Part shown: piece by piece, positions 62,901 to 64,000 of the stretch
Layout: the number at the start of each line of letters is the position of its first letter
Numbering within the stretch: position 1 is the stretch's first letter
Assembly: GCF_963576545.1 (NCBI RefSeq)
Contig: NW_026870569.1
Location: 250,501 to 314,500 of the forward strand
Length of the DNA stretch: 64,000 nucleotides
Source: Limanda limanda
Lineage: Eukaryota; Chordata; Actinopteri; Pleuronectiformes; Pleuronectidae
Direction of reading: 5' to 3'
The notes under the pieces: generated by a model
Seen by the model: the letters and a program-made list of their open reading frames with translations, nothing else
Told to the model about the DNA's origin: nothing
Databases searched by the model: none
Translations under genes and position numbers: made by a program

Positions 62901-64000
62901 AAGTTATTCAAGAATATCTCTTTCTCCTATGTGCTTTCATCCCTAACCCTAACCCTAACCCTTCCGAAAGTCGGAGAAGCTCAAGGATGGTACCGATCGA
63001 TGCGCGCTACCCCATTTAGTGGGGGTAGAGCCTACTTGCAAGTCTCTCCGACCTTCACAAAAAAAGTTAATTAAGAATATCTCTTTCTCCTATGTGCTTT
63101 CATCCCTAACCCTAACCCTAACCCTTCCGAAAGTCGGAGAAGCTCAAGGATGGTACCGATCGATGCGCGCTACCCCATTTAGTGGGGGTAGAGCCTACTT
63201 GCAAGTCTCTCCGACCTTCAAAAAAAAAGTTATTCAAGAATATCTCTTTCTCCTATGTGCTTTCATCCCTAACCCTAACCCTAACCCTTCCAAAAGTCGG
63301 AGAAGCTCAAGGATGGTACCGATCGATGCGTGCTACCCCATTTAGTGGGGGTAGAGCCTACTTGCAAGTCTCTCCGACCTTCACAAAAAAAGTTATTCAA
63401 GAATATCTCTTTCTCCTATGTGCTTTCATCCCTAACCCTAACCCTAACCCTTCCGAAAGTCGGAGAAGCTCAAGGATGGTACCGATCGATGCGCGCTACC
63501 CCATTTAGTGGGGGTAGAGCCTACTTGCAAGTCTCTCCGACCTTCACAAAAAAAGTTATTCAAGAATATCTCCTCAGATTTGGGGGAATTTCGTCGGTCG
63601 ACCTCTTCCGAAGGTCGTACAAGCTCGGGGATGGTACCAATCGATCCGCAGGACCCAAATTAGTCCAGATGCAACCACTTTCCAAGTCTCTCCGACCTTC
63701 ACAAAAAAAGTTATTCAAGAATATCTCTTTCTCCTATGTGCTTTCATCCCTAACCCTAACCCTAACCCTTCCGAAAGTCGGAGAAGCTCAAGGATGGTAC
63801 CGATCGATGCGCGCTACCCCATTTAGTGGGGGTAGAGCCTACTTGCAAGTCTCTCCGACCTTCACAAAAAAAGTTATTCAAGAATATCTCTTTCTCCTAT
63901 GTGCTTTCATCCCTAACCCTAACCCTAACCCTTCCGAAAGTCGGAGAAGCTCAAGGATGGTACCGATCGATGCGCGCTACCCCATTTAGTGGGGGTAGAG
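59980..64000 (+). repeat. Mosaic right-hand segment
   Basis: B monomers start at 60469, 61433, 62240, 62721 and 63528. Bases from about 60469 to 62239 correspond to about 54339-56115 at an offset of 6130, then 6124 after the A2 contraction at 61178. Private changes include CTCCCATG (60355), GTCTGAG (60400) and GCGCGTTACC (60432). TTAATTAA sites end at 60985 and 63074. Confidence 0.75.
63846..64000 (+). repeat. Partial A monomer at right edge
   Basis: The last monomer is an A3 cut 8 nt before its end (155 of 163 nt present). The array continues downstream. Confidence 0.93.

Larger units (their letters stand above)
1..64000 (+). repeat. Telomere-motif satellite array, whole window
   Basis: Every base belongs to a head-to-tail array of 163-, 157- or 155-bp monomers, all in one orientation. 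Complete counts are 292 A3, 24 A2 and 80 B, with an 84-bp left partial and a 155-bp right partial. With three 1-bp deletions these lengths add up to exactly 64000, which is an independent check on the count. No inversion, transposon insertion or non-satellite spacer was seen. The CCCTAA tract in about 80% of monomers places the array in a eukaryote with TTAGGG-type telomeres. The + strand is the C-rich strand. If the array keeps the polarity of a chromosome end, the telomere would lie toward base 1, though this cannot be proved because no pure telomere is present. A subtelomeric, pericentromeric or interstitial location is possible. Confidence 0.97.

Noticed and set aside
1..64000. CRISPR array
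   Set aside because: Repeats are 155-163 bp, directly abutting, with no unique spacers and no cas genes.
1..64000. Transposon or retroelement as the source of the array
   Set aside because: No terminal repeats, target duplications, or reverse transcriptase or transposase coding was found on either strand.
1..64000. Plant-type (TTTAGGG) telomere association
   Set aside because: All tracts have the 6-nt CCCTAA period; no CCCTAAA unit was seen. Plants that use TTAGGG exist, so plants are not fully excluded.

Overview
The whole 64-kb window is one uninterrupted tandem satellite array. I found no protein-coding gene, RNA gene, transposon or unique sequence. The array is already running at base 1 and still running at base 64000, so neither edge is in view. 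It points to a eukaryotic subtelomeric, telomere-adjacent or other heterochromatic block. Most monomers carry an embedded (CCCTAA)n tract, the C-rich strand of the TTAGGG-type telomere. That repeat occurs in vertebrates, many fungi and several protist groups. It argues against the standard plant (TTTAGGG), insect (TTAGG) and nematode (TTAGGC) repeats. I cannot name the species.

Three monomer classes explain every base. A3 is 163 bp with three CCCTAA units plus a final CCC. A2 is 157 bp, the same monomer with one hexamer fewer. B is 155 bp with no telomeric tract. Monomers are phased here to start at the shared CAAGTCTCTCCGACC block. By my count there are 292 complete A3, 24 A2 and 80 B, plus an 84-bp partial at the left edge and a 155-bp partial at the right. 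With three 1-bp deletions (near 19931, 47918 and 51940) these lengths sum to exactly 64000. A and B are identical over their first 45 nt and about 70% identical over the last 78 nt. In between, an unrelated middle module differs: 40 nt with the telomeric tract in A, 32 nt without it in B. B is never next to another B.

Layout. Domain I (1-19384) holds five higher-order units starting at 1, 3229, 9156, 11895 and 14642. Bases 1-7600 recur at 11895-19013 with one 481-bp indel. Domain II (19385-64000) uses other marker variants: a 9-A tract, a TTAATTAA variant and a CCAAAAG variant. It contains a 15.1-kb unit (19385-34529) repeated next door in an 11.3-kb form (34530-45839), a 4022-bp tandem duplication (44976-53485), a 2095-bp tandem duplication (55790-59979) and a mosaic tail. 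Two blocks inside domain I (5253-7009 and 16666-18422) carry domain II markers, so the domains have exchanged sequence.

All open reading frames here are by-products of the repeat. The 163- and 157-bp monomers shift the frame by +1 and the 155-bp monomer by +2, so an A+B pair (318 bp) restores frame and gives the longest runs. If the array does anything, the likely levels are DNA structure, telomere-protein binding, chromatin, non-coding transcription or recombination. These are inferences. Counts and alignments were made by eye; no alignment program was run.
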